Shown here in pieces: positions 11,483 to 23,570 of a DNA stretch of 64,000 bases (position 1 is the first letter of the stretch; every line of letters begins with the position of its first letter). The notes beneath the pieces are model-generated. The model had not been told where the DNA came from. It worked only from the letters and a program-made list of their open reading frames with translations, and made no database searches. A program made the translations under genes and the position numbers. Location of the stretch: contig ML682120.1 in assembly GCA_007922195.1 (NCBI GenBank), positions 74,808 to 138,807 on the forward strand, given 5' to 3'. Origin of the DNA: Podocnemis expansa (lineage: Eukaryota > Chordata > Testudines > Podocnemididae).

Positions 11483-12059
11483 ATGTAGGAGAAAAGGTAT
11501 CTGTCCATTTCTCACAACCATGGAGAATGCACAGCTACCATTGACTTTAATCCAGTTGAGGGGTGGGGTGCTCGGCATTTCTGATGGCCATAACCCACAA
11601 GAAATTTCTTAATTCTGTATTCTGCTTCTCCCCCCCCACCTTCCAATTTTTGTTCTGGCATGTGACAGAGTAGGGAGACATTGTCTCGAGGTGTCATGTG
11701 CTGTGCCTCAGATTCTCTTGCTTTCTGTTCATGTATTCTGGTAATGTGATTATTACAAGGACCACAGAAGGGCAGATGGGCCCTTTCCAGCCACATGTAG
11801 GCAGACTTACTCAGGACCCCAGCCTTGCCCAACCAGCCACACAGGTTGGGCAGATCAAGACCAAGGGGTGCTGACCACCTAGCCTGGGAAAAAATATAAA
11901 GGACTAAGGGAGGGATCTGGCAGCGATTTGTGAGAGAAGGGCAGAATTATGGTCTGGATCTAAGGTAAGAGGCTCTCAGAGCATAGCACCATGCTCCTTC
12001 TGGGGTCTGCTGCCCTAGTTCACCTGCTAGCCAGTCTTCTGTGTTGTGAACCTGAATGC

Positions 12060-12175
12060 TAATAAAACAAACAAGGAGTCCTCTGGCACTTAAAGACTAA
12101 AAAATTTATTTATTGCATGAGCTTTTTTAGGAGAAAATCCTACTTCATCAGATGCTTCAAAGACGGGCAGCGGCA
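12060..12175 (-). mobile_element. Penelope-like 3'-tail fragment
   Basis: Read on the minus strand it matches the tail of the PLE at 52112-53345: hammerhead-like segment (12115-12155), then the stretch ending TTAGTCTTTAAGTGCC and CTCCTTGTTTGTTTT. It is followed to about 12420 by GC-rich sequence of unknown origin ending in TAGGGATGACCCTG, possibly a hAT end. Confidence 0.75.
12115..12155 (-). ncRNA. degenerate hammerhead-like motif
   Basis: On the minus strand it reads GCAT, CTGATGA, an extra A, an imperfect stem II (GTAGGA...TCCTAA), then AAA AGCTC ATGC. The G of the GAAA box is lost. One stem II pair (G-C in the copy at 53214) is A-T here, a compensatory change. The length is 41 nt, as in the better copy. 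Confidence 0.5.
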
Positions 12176-12419
12176 TGGCTGGGATGGGGGGAGCGACACT
12201 GGCTCCGCTGCTCCAGCACAGATCTAAGAGCAGCACACATGGTGGGGAAGGGGTGGCCGGACCGGCAGCGCTGAACCAGGTCGCCCTTTTGGCAGGCTTG
12301 CCCGGTCCCTGGCATGGGGGGGGGGAGCAGTGTGGCAGCATGGGGCCCCCAAAGTGTGGGACCCCGGGTGGTCACCCTGCTTACCCTACCCTAGGGATGA
12401 CCCTGGCTGCATGGTAGTG

Positions 12420-13422
12420 TGGAGACCTGGTCTGGACTGGTGCAAACTCCACTCTGGAAAGTCCTGATCAGCGGTGACCAGAGGAGACCCAGGCACAATT
12501 CTTAAGGAGCTCTCCATCACACAGGGATATTCCTTGAAAAGTGAACATGACCCCCCAATTTCCATAGTCATATCTATGAGAATTATGGGATCTTCTGTAT
12601 CTATACTATCTCTTGGAACTACACAAACCCACAGAACCAAATGAGACCCCTGAAATGCAGTGAGATGTCTGGACTGTGTGTGTTTCTGGAACTGAAGGAG
12701 TTCTCAGTTCAGAAGATGTTGAAAATCTCAGTTCATTGAGGCACATACCAAGAACTGGGCCTTCGAATCTCATCAGAAGTGGTAGTGACAAGAGTGACAG
12801 TTTAACAAGAGTTTAAAAAAAAATCAGTTTTTATGGCAATAAAGACCACATAGACAGACATATGAGAATGGTGACTTGTTCTCATGGTTTATTTTGGCTA
12901 TATCTCTGATGCCACTTACTCCTTCTACTCCTCTGGTGCCCTTCTTTATCCTTCCTCCTATCCAACATCTCTGAACCTCTCTCACTCCCTAGATTTCCCT
13001 CGCACAGACATCAAGCAATGTCCTTACTGTCATTTTGGGGCCAGCTTTATAAAAGAGCACAGCACCCATTATGCTTAACTATACTGGAAACCTAACTATT
13101 AATATCCACATTCCTCTGCTCTCCAGCTACAAAATGGGACAATAATCCTTGTTCCCCCACTTTGTCTAGCTTGTCTGTTTGATTTACTAGCACTTGAAGA
13201 CACAAGCTTTCTGTTACTGTACTTTCTCTTTGCTTGGTACCCAGCTCCATGGGCCTTGATTGCAGTTGCTGCATCTATGCGATACTGGAATCCAAATGAT
13301 AACTAATCAAACAGACAACACCTAGGCATGCCAGAGGTCTAATACCAGCTATTCGACTGACTTGCCAAAGATCACGATCAAATCACTTCTCTTCCATGTC
13401 TCCACTTGCCTTTCTATAACAT
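12420..13422. other. intergenic, nothing recognised
   Basis: No supportable gene. Short ORFs on both strands lack domains. Confidence 0.35.
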
Positions 13423-13425
13423 AGA

Positions 13426-14404
13426 AGCTATGTCCACAAGTTAATTTTAAAGCAAAACAATGACCATTGTTTCACTTTAAAAAAAAATCACATCCAGACA
13501 ACGTTTTCTTGTTTCGAAATTACAAGCTCCGTCACATCGAAACAAGAAACCTTAATTTGAAACACTAAAACCTCCTAGGAAATCAAAATAACCCTTGAAT
13601 CAAAAGGGTTGTTTCGAAATAACACTGTTCGGTCGTGTTATTTCAAAACAGAACAGTTTCAATTCAAGGGTTTGACCTTCCTCCCAAGGTGCATGGCACC
13701 ATTTCTGGCCGAGAAGTGGAGGCTGAGCTCATGGGGTGTCCCAAATCCCCTGCCACTGGCCAAGCAGTGAGGCAGAGCTTGCGGGGTGCCTTGAATCCCC
13801 CATCACTGGCCGAGTGGCTGGGGCAGAGCTTGCAGAGTGCTTCAAAGCCCCCGCTGCCTGGGAAGTGGCGGGGGATTCAGAGCACCCCATGAGCTCTGAC
13901 ACTGCCGCTCAGCCAGTGGCAGGGGAATCAGGGCACCTTGCAAGCTCAACACCCACCACTTGGCCAGTAGCAGGGTCTTTGGGGCACCCCATGAGTTCAG
14001 CCCCCGCTGCCTGGCCAGTGATGGGGGATTCGGGGTGCCCCGCAAGCTCTGCCCCTGCTGCCTGGCAAGCAGTGGGGAAGACGGGCACTCTGATTTCTGC
14101 CCCACCACCGAGCCAGCAGCAAGGAAGAGAGGCGCCCTGTTACCTCTGCCCCGCTGCCCAGCTCTTGAGAGCCGGTGGCAAGGGATTGAGTGGCAACATG
14201 GCCCTGTCAGGGGGCCATGTTGCCACCTCCCAGGGTGTCCCTCTCCTGAATCAAAATAGCAATTCTTGTGTCTAGACTTGCTATTTCACTTTGGTGTTTT
14301 TGCTTAAATCAATTCAAGTTGAATCAGTTTAATGAATTTTATTTAGATTTAGCTTAAATCAATTCAACTTGAATCGATTTAAGCATGGAGGTGTGGACAT
14401 AGCC
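13426..14404. mobile_element. TTTCGAAA-arm DNA element, copy 4 (3-bp TSD AGA)
   Basis: TIRs are AGCTATGTCCACA and TGTGGACATAGCC. AGA lies at 13423-13425 and 14405-14407. The right arm carries AATTCAACTTGAATCGATTT-type palindromes. The core (13680-14250) is an array of about 60-bp GC-rich units. The early units contain GGGGTGCC...CACTGGCC and the later ones its reverse complement, so the core can fold on itself. Confidence 0.8.
13720..14080. repeat. inverted array of ~60-bp GC-rich units
   Basis: Units near 13725-13870 read GAGCT-T/C-GGGGTG-CC...CCCC...CACTGGCC. Units near 13870-14070 read CAGTG...GGGGATTCGGGGTGCCCC-GC-AAGCTC, which is the same unit in the other orientation. The ORFs of 85-179 codons over it follow from the repeat composition. 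Confidence 0.65.
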
Positions 14405-14493
14405 AGAGACAATTACACCACACGTAGTCTAATGATTGCATGGAGCAGTGAAAAAGAAAGTTGAAATGAAGGAGCTAGACAGTGTCTATATTA

Positions 14494-15351
14494 GGGTGTG
14501 TTCACACAGCAGTCTTATTTCAAAACAACAGAGGTTGTTTCGAAATAAGAAAGGCCATGTTCACATGACATACCATTGTTTCGAGACAACGGCAGTGTTT
14601 CGAAACAACTTAAACCCCATTCCCTTTCGAAACAATGTTGTTTCAAAAGGAGTTGTTTCGAAACAACCCCGTTGGGACATGTTGTTTCGGAACAAAGTGT
14701 TCCGAAACAACATTTGAACCTCAGCACCCTGGCCAGGGTGCTGAGGGCTTTCCCTCAGCCCCAAAAAGGGGGCTGCAGCATCCCGGCGGGGGGGGGGTGA
14801 GTTGCTGCGGGGCAGCTCACCTCCTGCCCAGGCTGCCCCCAAACCCCGCCATGGGGTTGGGGGCACCCAGCTCAGCCCGCCGCTGCAGTAGCACGGTGCC
14901 GGGGAATCCCAGGGCTGCACTCACCCTGGCCCCTGCAGCGGCGGGCTGAGCTGGGTGCCCTCAACCCCACGATGGGGTTTGGGGTCAGCCCGGGCGGCGG
15001 GCTCAAGCTGGGCACCCCCAACCCCACAGCAGGGTTTGGGGGCAGCCCGGGTGGGGGGTGAGCTGCCCTGCAGCAGCTCACCCCCCCACCAGGGGCTGCA
15101 GCCCCCTTAGTGGGGCTGTAGGGTGAGCCGCGGCAGCAGCTCACCCCCAGGGGGCTGCTGCCCCCTGAAGCAGGTAACAAAATAGCAAGCCCGCAGTGTG
15201 GACATACTATTTTGTTTCCCGCTTTTGTGTTACTTCGAGGACAGTGGTTTTTTATTTCGAAATAACTTGTTTCGAAATAACGCATTATTTCTAAACAGCT
15301 TGTTTTGAAACATCTTGTTTCGAAACAAGCCCTCTGTGTGTGAACATAGCC
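14494..15351. mobile_element. TTTCGAAA-arm DNA element, copy 5
   Basis: TIRs are GGGTGTGTTCACAC and GTGTGAACATAGCC. The flanking trinucleotides (TTA and CAA) do not match, so no target duplication is supported. A second start-like GCCATGTTCACATGAC lies at 14552, as also in the copy at 33134. The core contains a perfect 26-bp palindrome (14720-14745, arms CTCAGCACCCTGG). Confidence 0.75.
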
Positions 15352-15966
15352 CAAGTGTCTAAATCTGTTAAAAGGATTAGTAATTTCTGCAGAGGAGAGC
15401 CAAGAGAGGACTGAAGGATAATTGAGGAAAAAGGATGGCCAAGTCAAAGCAGAGGGCATCTTTAGGCAAGGTCATCAATGAAGACTTCAAAGTCATCAAT
15501 GAAGACTTCATAGATAAAGATTATTTCTTAAGCAGAGCCCAAAGAAACAGAAAAGGTTTTCCATGTTTCAGGAGGGGGGAAAAAGAGAGAGAGAGAAGGA
15601 TTCAAAAAGTTTGCTTATGGGGAAAACACAGAATAAATGGAGCAGAAAAACAGAAACAGGAAATGGAACAGAATGTACAAAGAAGCTAAGAGAACTTTTT
15701 TTTTCCCCATCCACCCAGGTATCTATCTGCAGTGTTGTATCCATGTTGGCCCTGGATATTAGCAAGGCAGACCTGAAGAAGAGCTCTCTATAAGCTCAGA
15801 AACATTGCACTCTTTCAGTAGCAGAAGCTGGTCCAATAAAAGGCATTACCTCATTCACTTTGTCTATTCCTTTTGCTAATGTTCTCTAATACCATAATAT
15901 CTGAACTTTGTCTCTATTATTCTACTGGAGCCTGTGCATTATGTTTACTCCCTCTGTTTGTTCCAG

Positions 15967-16640
15967 GTTTGCCTCCACTGCACAAAGACGTCTGTTCATG
16001 CACAGCTGGTCAGTTTCTGATGTTCCACACCTGGTGAGGTGATGTGCCCACATCTACATGCTAACGTCTGCAATAAGCCCTGCACTATATCATATGTAGA
16101 ATCAAGAGGGATGGTGTATAGAATCGTAGAACTGGAAGAAACCATGAAAGGTCATCAAGTCCAGTCCACTGCACTCATGGCAGGACCAAGTACCCTTTAG
16201 TCCATCCCTTACAGGTGTTTGTCTAACCTGCTCTTAAATACTTCTAATGATGGAGATTCCACAACCTGCCTAGGCAACTTATTCCAGTGGTTAATAATCC
16301 TGACAGTTTGGATTTTTTTTTCCTAATGTCCAGCCTAAACCTCCCTTGCTGTAATTTAATCTCATTTAATTAATGCACCACCAGTTGTCATGATGTACCC
16401 AGGGCCACTTCATAGCACTTGCCCTCAGGAAAGCATAATTGGATCCACAGCACTAACTGAAAGTTAGCTTCTTTGGCTCTGGAGGGGCTTACTTGGATCT
16501 GGAGGGTCATATGGTACCAGAGATTCATACAGAATGAGGGGCCCTTATAGTTCTGAGACATCCCTTGATTCTAGTGGCTCATGTGGTTCCAGGGTCTCAG
16601 ACAGTTATTGTATGTTCTATACATGCACACTATGCTGATA
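15967..16640 (+). pseudogene. beta-keratin pseudogene A, split by CR1
   Basis: After a diverged acceptor (CCAG, 15963-15966) the leader GTTTGCCTCCACTGCACAAAG matches that of gene 2, but the start codon is ACG (15988-15990) instead of ATG. Head-like sequence (TGCAATAAGCCCTGCAC, about 16071) is followed by a CR1 tail insertion. The core box resumes at about 16380 with CACCAGTTGTCATGATGTAC and CCTCAGGAAAGCATAATTGG, matching the region for PVVVTFPGPIL and PQESIVG in gene 2. Degenerate glycine-rich-tail sequence follows (GGGCTTACTTGGATCTGG). Start loss, frame breaks and the insertion make it clearly dead. Confidence 0.8.
16118..16372 (-). mobile_element. CR1 3'-end insertion in pseudogene A
   Basis: AGAATCGTAGAACTGGAAG, GGTCATCAAGTCCAGTCCA and TGGAGATTCCACAACC match the minus-strand form of CR1 3' ends seen at 46934 and 53474. 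The degree of divergence suggests an older insertion. Edges are approximate. Confidence 0.8.
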
Positions 16641-17029
16641 GGCTGTGGAAAATTGTGTCCTTATTCCTCCGAATGAACCAATATGTCCCACTACAGGAAC
16701 CATTTGGAATTCAAAGTACATAGGATATCCACAGAGCAAGAAGTAAGCAGAAAATGAAAACAGGATTCAGATTCATGGATGAGCTTGTGGATAATGGCTC
16801 TCAGATGTGCTGAATGCCGTCAATTCTAATCAATGGCATGGAAGGGTGATAGCTCAATACATTTGAAAAATAGGCCCATTTATGGCTTTCCCAACTTAGA
16901 CTTTAACTTAGAATTACCTGATGGTTCCCCTACCTTCATCTCATACTCCATGTTATGTTTTGCTGCATTTGATGATGACTGGGGAAAACAAGTAACTAGA
17001 AATGGTTGCAAACAGGTCTTGGTAGGCAA

Positions 17030-17230
17030 GCTCTCCAGCTGTAAAAAGCAAGAATAATATCTTGTGTGAAACACCACATTTCAGCAGATAAGTGATTGGT
17101 TGTAGGCCCTGAAACCCTGGGAATATATCCTGCATTTTCTGTTTTGTTTTGTTCTGTTCTGCCACTGTATGCTCTACTTCTCATTTACATTAAAAATTTG
17201 CCATGTCAACATATTTTGCTGCCTGCTGGT
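17030..17230 (+). pseudogene. 3'-UTR remnant of beta-keratin pseudogene A
   Basis: AATATCTTGTGTGAAACACC, GTGATTGGTTGTAGGCCCTG and ACATTAAAAATTTGCC (ATTAAA at 17189-17194) align in order with the 3' flanks of gene 1 and gene 2. A C/T homopolymer patch follows at 17231-17246. Confidence 0.65.
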
Positions 17231-18400
17231 GCCCCCCCCCCCCCTTTAATTTATATATCACTATGAATTAAATTCACATCTATGGAATAGGCCAGTGCCA
17301 TCCCTACGCACCTCTTAGATCCTATTCAAGACATGAAATGAAAGGAGAATTGGGCCCTTTATGTAGTCAGTAGCACAGTGATGAATTTCACCCAATGCAC
17401 AGAGATGAATGTCACCCTTGTTATACATATTTCAGACCTCTTCCTACTGAGTAATACTTTCTCTTCCTGGAGAGCTGCAGCTCCAAGATCTTCTAGCTAC
17501 AGAGCACCGAAAGAAAAGGAGCAAAATAAATAAGTTGCTTTCTACTTGGATATATTTCTTTGGTGCAACTATTTTTCTTGCCTGCAGCTGAGCAATAATT
17601 ATTCCCCACTAATGATTTCACCCTTTTTTTTTCCAAAGAGCACTTTGAATATTTCTCTATATGCAGAAACATTGTTTCAGCCTCTCCCCTCCTCTAGGGA
17701 GCTTTCTGCATGTGTGCCAATTTTGCTTCCTTGGATTAACATGCCTGTTATTTTATAGATTTGAAATTAAGCTAGAACAACTTTTTAATTACTAGGTTTC
17801 AAAGCTGGATCAAGGTGCTACACCCTCCATAAGTGGCCAGTCTTGATTTAGAGACATCAAATGATGGAGATTCTACAGGTCCCTAGGCTTGTTATTTCAA
17901 TGATCAATTAATCTTAAAGTTAAATATTTTATCTTTTTTTAATCCGAATGTATTTAGTTCTAATCATTCAATTTCATTATTCCTCTTTCAGATAGTATAT
18001 ACCCATTCCAATTATCAGAAATTTCCTCCCCATGTGCAAATTTGCAGGCTGTTGTCAATTCCACCTCTTCCATTGAGTAAATGAAATAATTTGGGCTTTC
18101 TTATGTTTATTTATAAGGCATGTTTTCCAAACTTCTAATGACTCATCTATCTTTTCTGAACCTATTTGATTTTTAAACATAATTTTTGTACGAGACCAGT
18201 TTACCCAGAAATGCAGATCAATCTTGACAACACGCATCTTCCCTTCATCATTACTCTGGTCCTTCCCATTTTGAGCAGTGGGTCTGTTGGCCAGACAAAG
18301 GATGTTGCATACTCATATAGTTTCTGGGTTCATTTCCCCATTTTATTAATTTACTTTCCCCTCCCCCTCAACCTTTAAGCCATAAATGATCCTTATTATG
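17231..18400. other. intergenic, nothing recognised
   Basis: AT-rich sequence without a supportable feature. Confidence 0.35.
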
Positions 18401-18670
18401 TCAGGTGTCTTTGAAGGAATTCCCTAAGCAATAACACTTATCAGGGATGCTATGAGGTTTCCTCACATCAAAACTCTTTGAGGCACTTCACAAGCACTCA
18501 TTAAGGTCTTATATAAGTGTAGTCTTATTGTAATATTAATAATATGTTTCAGGTATTAAGTAACCTAGTGTTTAGTAACGGCATCTTTTTCAAATAGGCT
18601 TGCCAAGGGCATCCATAGCATTCTCCTAATTAGGCCATGATTTATACTTTTGGAATAGAGGACTGTTTAT
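18400..18670 (+). repeat. beta-keratin-unit flank block, copy 2
   Basis: CCCTAAGCAATAACACTTAT, GATGCTATGAGGTTTCCTCA, CACTTCACAAGCACTCATTA and TAATAATATG occur in the same order as in the blocks at 21080, 26700, 28260 and 37190. Confidence 0.55.
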
Positions 18671-21080
18671 TTTTAATTAAAATATAACTTTCAGTTTCTT
18701 TTCATTTTAAAAATAATCACTTCAAAGCTTCAGAGTCAAATCCGCAGGTCCACAACTATCCCATCTTGACCAAGTAAGCTGCATTTCTGTTGTTCATTGC
18801 TCTATTGCTATTCTTCCTGGGATTCTTCAGATGCTTTGTCCCAAAGGAACACAGCTGTCTGATTGCATCATGAATAAAGATTCAGCTTCAAATTTTTTAC
18901 AGCACTTCACTCTTTCCATGGCCACTTCTCACCTCAGTCTGAGAGCAAACCTGCACTACACGGATCCGGGGGTCTTCTGATACATTATTTACCCTGAGCC
19001 CTCAGTATTGATCACATGGCTGGTGGCCCCTTCAGAGCTGAACTTTTAAATGAGGTTGTTTGAAATTTACCCTTGGGCAGAAGGATTATGCACTAAGCAA
19101 GTTTCACATAATTTCAATTTTCATCCTTCTGCAGAATTCAAGGATTGCATTGGTATTTTCTTAGCTCACTGCATACAACAGAATTTCAAATCAGTTGGGA
19201 CACTGATCTCACTGGAAATGCTCATGGTCTTCTGTGGGCATTGGGTCAGACCCAGAGTAAACTGCTAGGAGTGCAAATCCAAAACATGTAGAATAAAGTA
19301 TGCCATCCTCTGAAGACCAGCAAGGGTAGACTCCACCCATCTTCCAGCTACTTACTAGCTTTGACTTAAAGAATTCAAAGTCAGGTGGGAATGCAAATCC
19401 ACCAGCATCTTGTGGGGGAGGAAAAAAGATTTCCCAGATATATTTACAAACAAGAACTGGAACAAATCAAATCACCACATAAGGACTTTGGACAACCCCT
19501 GTCATTCATAATTGTCTGACTCAATATCCAGGAGTTTTAATACCACAATAGACCTCAATCACCTAGACCCCCTACTCCTAGATCCAGTTAGACTCAGTAG
19601 CAGTCATGGAATGGCTTCCTTCAGCCAGGTTGGTCCAAGCCAAAGAGCACTATCATAACAGGCTCTGACGTGCATCTACTTGTCCACTTTTGTGATATCA
19701 ACAGGTATGACTGCGTACTGTGAAGTCATTCAATCACAAATTAGCTTGGGGTTAGAGTACGCCAAAGGCCACTAAGTGGGCATCTCAGTGGCATTGAGGA
19801 AGCTGGGTAGCCTCTTGCACCCCCTTGGCTGAACTGGATGGGGGCAAAGAGAGGAAATGACCATTCAGTCTGTTCTCTGATGCTTCCAAGTTGTCTCTAA
19901 CATCTTATTATGGCTAGGACTTAAGGCAAGCACCTGGTTTTCATCCTTTATAGACTGTATTGGTATATATGCTCTGGAATGTCTATTGTAGTTGCTATGT
20001 CAACTAACTGTTGCATTTTCTTTCATGTTTGGCTCAAGCCAGAGTTGTGCTCAGGTTTCCACATGTTACTGCAACTTTGCAGTGAACTTCAGATACACCC
20101 TAAAAGACAGGTGAAGATAGACGGGTTATTTTCCCACATCCACAGCGACAGGCGCATTCACCTAGATTTAATGAGCATCTCTCGGGCAGGTGATTCAGAA
20201 ACTAACAGGCCACATGCACTTACAAATGAAAGCAGACCATTTATTTGTCTTTCAACACTCACTTCTGAATTATGGCAGTTCACAGTGATGTCTGATGTGG
20301 AGAAACTGACTGGGTATAATCAACCTCAAATTATTTAATACATCATATTAAATGCAGGATCAGTTTACAGTGGAACAGTAGAGACGAAGAGCTGCAATGT
20401 GAGGAGCTGCTGGGGTATGAATGGCAGTCTAGGGAAATGTACCCCTGGTAGCTGTACTCTAGTGCTTGCTTGCTAAAAATAGAAGTGAACACATTATGAC
20501 ACATGCATCAGTGCCACTTGCAGGAGTACATACTTAGGGAGTTATTGAGCTAGTGCAGCCTGTATGAAGCTGATACCATTGGATCCCCACTTCTTCTTTT
20601 AGTGAACTGCATGGAGCGCCTACCATAAGAACATCTACAGGAGCTACCATTCAACCCCCTTTTACAGTGCAGAGGTACCCATGGTCTTTGCAGGAGGGTA
20701 AATTTATTCAGGGTTTGAGATGGGATGGTGAGTAGAGATGGGTTTGTGCCTCTCAGATTTGAAGGATTCATATGTGGCTGGAACTTAAAAACCCAGCCGA
20801 AGGGCTTGCCTGGAACTGGTCCTCAGTAGTGATGCTAATTCTTTATAGGCATGAAGCATGGTTTGGTGCAAGCCTCATATTCAAGATCTGGGTCAGGAAG
20901 GTGCCTCTGGCTGAGTAGCCATTAAGATCTTGGCCTCTGCCAGTCAGCAGAAAAGGCGAGTCCCTCCTTAGACTGAGCAGTGTCTGACAACCTTTTACCA
21001 TAAAGATTACATTCATTTCCCTCCTTGATGTGCTGATATCCTTGTGGAGTGTTTGTTTAATTAAGTTGTAGCCTTTGTGA
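18671..21080. other. non-coding, nothing firm
   Basis: No beta-protein exon, transposon end or RNA gene that I can support. An open frame of 119 codons (19979-20338, +) lacks a recognisable domain and is probably chance. Confidence 0.35.
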
Positions 21081-21330
21081 CAGTCATTATTCCTACAAGG
21101 GAGGTGTCATTGTAGGAATCAGCCATTAAAGATATTCCGCAGATCAAAAGATTTCAAAGTGCTTCATAAACACTCATTTCTAATTACTCACAACACATGC
21201 CAAACTGTTGCATTATTATTATATTAATAGTATGCTCCCAGCGTTAGACATCCCACTATTCAGTAATTGCACCAATTTAAACAAGCACTTACCATTCCCC
21301 AGACTAGGTCATTTATACTCTCAGAGTTGA
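21080..21330 (+). repeat. beta-keratin-unit flank block, copy 3
   Basis: AAAGATATTCCGCAGATCAA, CAAAGTGCTTCATAAACACT and TATTAATAGTATGCTCC follow the order of the other copies of this block. Confidence 0.5.
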
Positions 21331-22620
21331 GGTGTTTTTATTTTCATTTAAAAATTATTTGGCTTTTGTATTCTGAGATATTCCTTTTGGAAGCCAGATC
21401 AGCTCTAGATTCCACATACAGAGTCAAATTGTTTTGAGACTCTCTGTACCAATTGAGAGGTCAGCACAGCACTCATAACCAAGCTTGTGTCTGTTTGGTG
21501 GAAGCCTTCTGCAGACACAGCTCAAGCTGTCTAAGTCATCACATTTAAAATTTGCAGGGTCTTGGAACAGTTTTTATGATCCACAGCTATGCTGAAATCT
21601 ATGGGCAGCATCAGAATAAATTTCCTTATCTACGGCACATCACCAGGACCATTTCCCAAACTTAAGAATTCAAAAATGTTCTTTCTGGATCTCCAAAAGA
21701 GGAGGACACAAACAATTCTGAACAAGAAAACTTAGCGTGGGGGCAAAAGTTCCCAAAATGTATGCACTCCATCCCATACAACCAGAACTCTGTCCGATAC
21801 AAGCAATTTGATAACATAGGACTTCATTCTTCCTGACCAGGTAGAAAACAGCATGCAAACTTAAGATGGAAAGTGTGAAGCAAAATTGAAAGCCTTGCCT
21901 TGATTCAGAGGAGGCTAAGGCTGCCCTAAGCTCATCCACTTTTCCTGCTGAAAATACCACCTCCCCAAAGACTCTTGACCTTTTACTCATGTTCTGAGGA
22001 ATCCTCACATTTAGGCATCTTCACTGAATGAACTTCAGTACCATGATGTGTCCTAAACACCACTAGCACTTTCCAGAAAAAAATTAAAACATCATATATG
22101 ACAAAGATATGCATGACAGTGTGGGTATGCCAATACAGATGTACAATGTTGGTGAGTACTGGGAATATGCAAGGGGTTGGTTAGGATGACATAAAATATT
22201 CTTGTACTCTCTTTTCTCTTTCATGGACTGGCAGGTGACAGATGTGCTAACAATCTGCAAGTTGTCTCTGATCAGTACTAATAGATACAGCACATCAATG
22301 GATAAATAGTGTAACTCTGTGATTGGCTTGAGGACATGGAGATATGCTGAGCAAAGTAAATTATTCTATATTCACATTGCATACTGCCGTCTCCTTGTGG
22401 GTGGAGTTAAGGTGTTATGGGCCCCCTGTATGCTGGGGCTGCTGGAAGTTTAATTGTCACTACTGTGCATATTGTGAAAAAGAATGCAGAAGCTCTAGGC
22501 AACCTGATCTCAGTATTAAAGAAGTTCTTTTTGTGTGTTTTTTTTGGCAGCAAGATTGATACTGAGTTTCCAAGAGTTACACAGATGATTAATTTCAGTT
22601 ATGGCCTCACTGACTTCAAA
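21331..22620. other. non-coding, nothing firm
   Basis: No supportable gene. The 112-codon minus-strand ORF at 21670-22008 has no recognisable family. Confidence 0.35.
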
Positions 22621-22621
22621 G

Positions 22622-22690
22622 GAACAAACAAGGAGTCCTGTGGCACTTTTAAAGACTAAAACTCACATGCTTATATTAAGTGCATAAAAA
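22622..22690 (-). mobile_element. Penelope-like tail fragment
   Basis: AACAAACAAGGAGTCCTGTG and GCACTTTTAAAGACTAAAA are the minus-strand form of the PLE 3' tail. Confidence 0.65.
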
Positions 22691-22794
22691 AGTCTTTGTA
22701 AGTAATTAAACAAGCCAAGATCCTATAGCCTAGATCATATAAATGGAGGCTGTGTAGATCAGAAACAAAAATTACAATTCAATGTTTTTTTGGA

Positions 22795-22816
22795 AAGAAA
22801 GAAAGAAAGAAAGAAG
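22795..22816. repeat. (GAAA)n microsatellite
   Basis: About five GAAA units. Confidence 0.85.
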
Positions 22817-22832
22817 CACTCATAGTTGCTCA

Positions 22833-23060
22833 GGCTATGGCTACACTAGTGAATCAGTTCAGACTAAGCAAGCTTATTCCAAACTAATTTGAACTAAAAG
22901 ATTAGCAAAGCTTAGTTCAAACTAGTTAGTCGTCTAGTTAGTCCAAACCAACTACTTATCTCAAACTTATTTGAATTTTTAGTTCAAACTAGCCCAGTGG
23001 AAACATGCTAGTTCACACTAAGCACAAAGTTAGTTTGACATCTAATACTGGGTTAGCTCT
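22833..23060. mobile_element. truncated relative of the TTTCGAAA-arm elements
   Basis: It starts GGCTATGGCTACACTAGTG and is filled with AGTTCAAACTAG/TTTGAACTAA words, like the arms of the AATTGAATT-type copies at 34600 and 50447. No matching right end is found, so the copy is incomplete. Confidence 0.5.
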
Positions 23061-23079
23061 CTGCACCCATTTCCTCCTT

Positions 23080-23570
23080 TTAGTCTTCTTTCTTCATTCA
23101 CCTCCCTTCTAACCAACCCTTCTGAACTTGCATCATCCTTTTCGTCCTTCTCTCTCAGACAGCAAGGAACTACACTGGTTATTTTGTTTCCTGCCTATGA
23201 AGAGCTTCTCATTGGTAAAGTCATCATTGGTGACCTTTTGCAGAGATTTCCCTCTGCTTTGCACTTTTCTTTATCCTGTTCTTTAATTTCCCTTGACTTC
23301 CTGCTCCAGTTTCTTGAGTTTGGTCTTGTACAACTACCATGCCTTCTTTTTACAACTTCAGACATATTACAAAATGTTGCCTAGCACATACATGGTAATT
23401 TCCTTTTTCACTGCTCTGTGCAATCATAAATCCTTACAACAGCTGTGTGAAGTAGGAAATTATTATCCTTATTTTATAGAACAGATAACTGAACCACAGA
23501 GGCTAACTTATTTTCTTATGAGCACTCAGTGAGTCAATGGACAGGCTGAGACAAGAACATAGACACACCT
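23080..23570 (+). repeat. unit flank block with MIR-like tail, copy 2
   Basis: A CTCCTTTTAGTCTTCTTTC...CTCTGTGCAATCATAAATCC run leads into GTGTGAAGTAGGAAATTATT and GAACAGATAACTGAACCACA, the CORE-SINE/MIR-like phrase also present at 6160 and 40630. Confidence 0.5.

Noticed and set aside
13736..14275. 179-codon repetitive ORF
   Set aside because: Translation of a 60-bp inverted minisatellite; the antisense is open too.
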